From: RDXT01 sp033765305 | Lineage (GTDB): Bacteria > Bacteroidota > Bacteroidia > J057 | Direction: 5' to 3' | Length of the DNA: 47,078 nt | Assembly (NCBI GenBank): GCA_033765305.1 | Contig: JANRID010000005.1 | Span: 1 to 47,078, forward strand | Part shown: piece by piece, positions 47,071-47,078 of the stretch | Numbering within the stretch: the stretch's first letter is position 1 | Layout: every line of letters starts with the position of its first letter | The notes under the pieces: generated by a model | Database searches by the model: none | Told to the model about the DNA's origin: nothing | The model's input: only the letters and a program-made list of their open reading frames with translations | Made by a program: the position numbers and the translations under genes

Positions 47071-47078
47071 GGGGGAAG

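Overview
The window comes from a GC-rich member of the Bacteroidota, most likely class Saprospiria (the class is inferred). The evidence is lineage-typical: a LeuRS with the Bacteroidota-type insert before the KMSKS loop, a type IX secretion (T9SS) C-terminal sorting domain, a head-GIN-domain protein, an UpxY/NusG antiterminator, a TPP-riboswitch-controlled TonB receptor, and -7 promoter boxes of the Bacteroidota form TAnnTTTG close to many start codons. No rRNA, tRNA or CRISPR array was recognised.

Layout. 1-4.5 kb: an NAD-dependent epimerase (runs off the left edge) behind a Crp/Fnr regulator, then leuS. 4.5-10 kb: a secreted DUF1593 (Sde182-like) protein, an Rpn-type PD-(D/E)XK nuclease between two 92-93-bp direct repeats, and the TonB receptor under a TPP riboswitch. 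10-19.5 kb: housekeeping genes (NAD-dependent epimerase, metal-dependent hydrolase, TPR protein, Cys-rich secreted protein, sulfurtransferase, hisS, a secreted PGRP-like protein, rdgB, an ArsC-like protein). 19.5-20.1 kb: a heptamer array and six tandem 82-bp units. 20.1-33.3 kb: pncB, alkaline phosphatase, GIN protein, amino-acid dehydrogenase, comF, a secreted protein, dnaG, a winged-helix protein, a Kef-type antiporter, a barrel-like protein and an AraC regulator. 33.3-36.4 kb: a repeat-dense accessory zone with a DUF433/DUF5615 toxin-antitoxin pair, a 336-bp array of ~21-nt palindromic units and an intact IS982-family element. 36.5-38.1 kb: a START-like and a membrane protein.

38.3-39.85 kb is the standout: an AT-rich island (32% GC in one counted line) carrying a two-gene operon. 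Gene 1 is a 121-aa minimal CRISPR polymerase (mCpol) with intact DGDN and GGDD motifs. Gene 2 is an unrecognised 314-aa soluble protein. Its N-terminal part looks CARF/Rossmann-like and its C-terminal part resembles an EAD11 effector-associated domain. mCpol enzymes make cyclic dinucleotides in phage-defence systems such as Panoptes, but the usual 2TM-beta effector is absent here, so this may be a different, undescribed mCpol system.

40.2-47.1 kb: an NTF2-like protein and a pirin (+), then a seven-gene minus-strand run: SRPBCC protein, Crp/Fnr, sterol-desaturase/ferredoxin fusion, DUF5360-like membrane protein, Crp/Fnr, barrel-like protein, alpha/beta-hydrolase lipoprotein. Two FNR-type palindromes sit about 41 bp before the predicted transcription starts of the genes following the two Crp/Fnr genes. 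An UpxY-like antiterminator closes the window.
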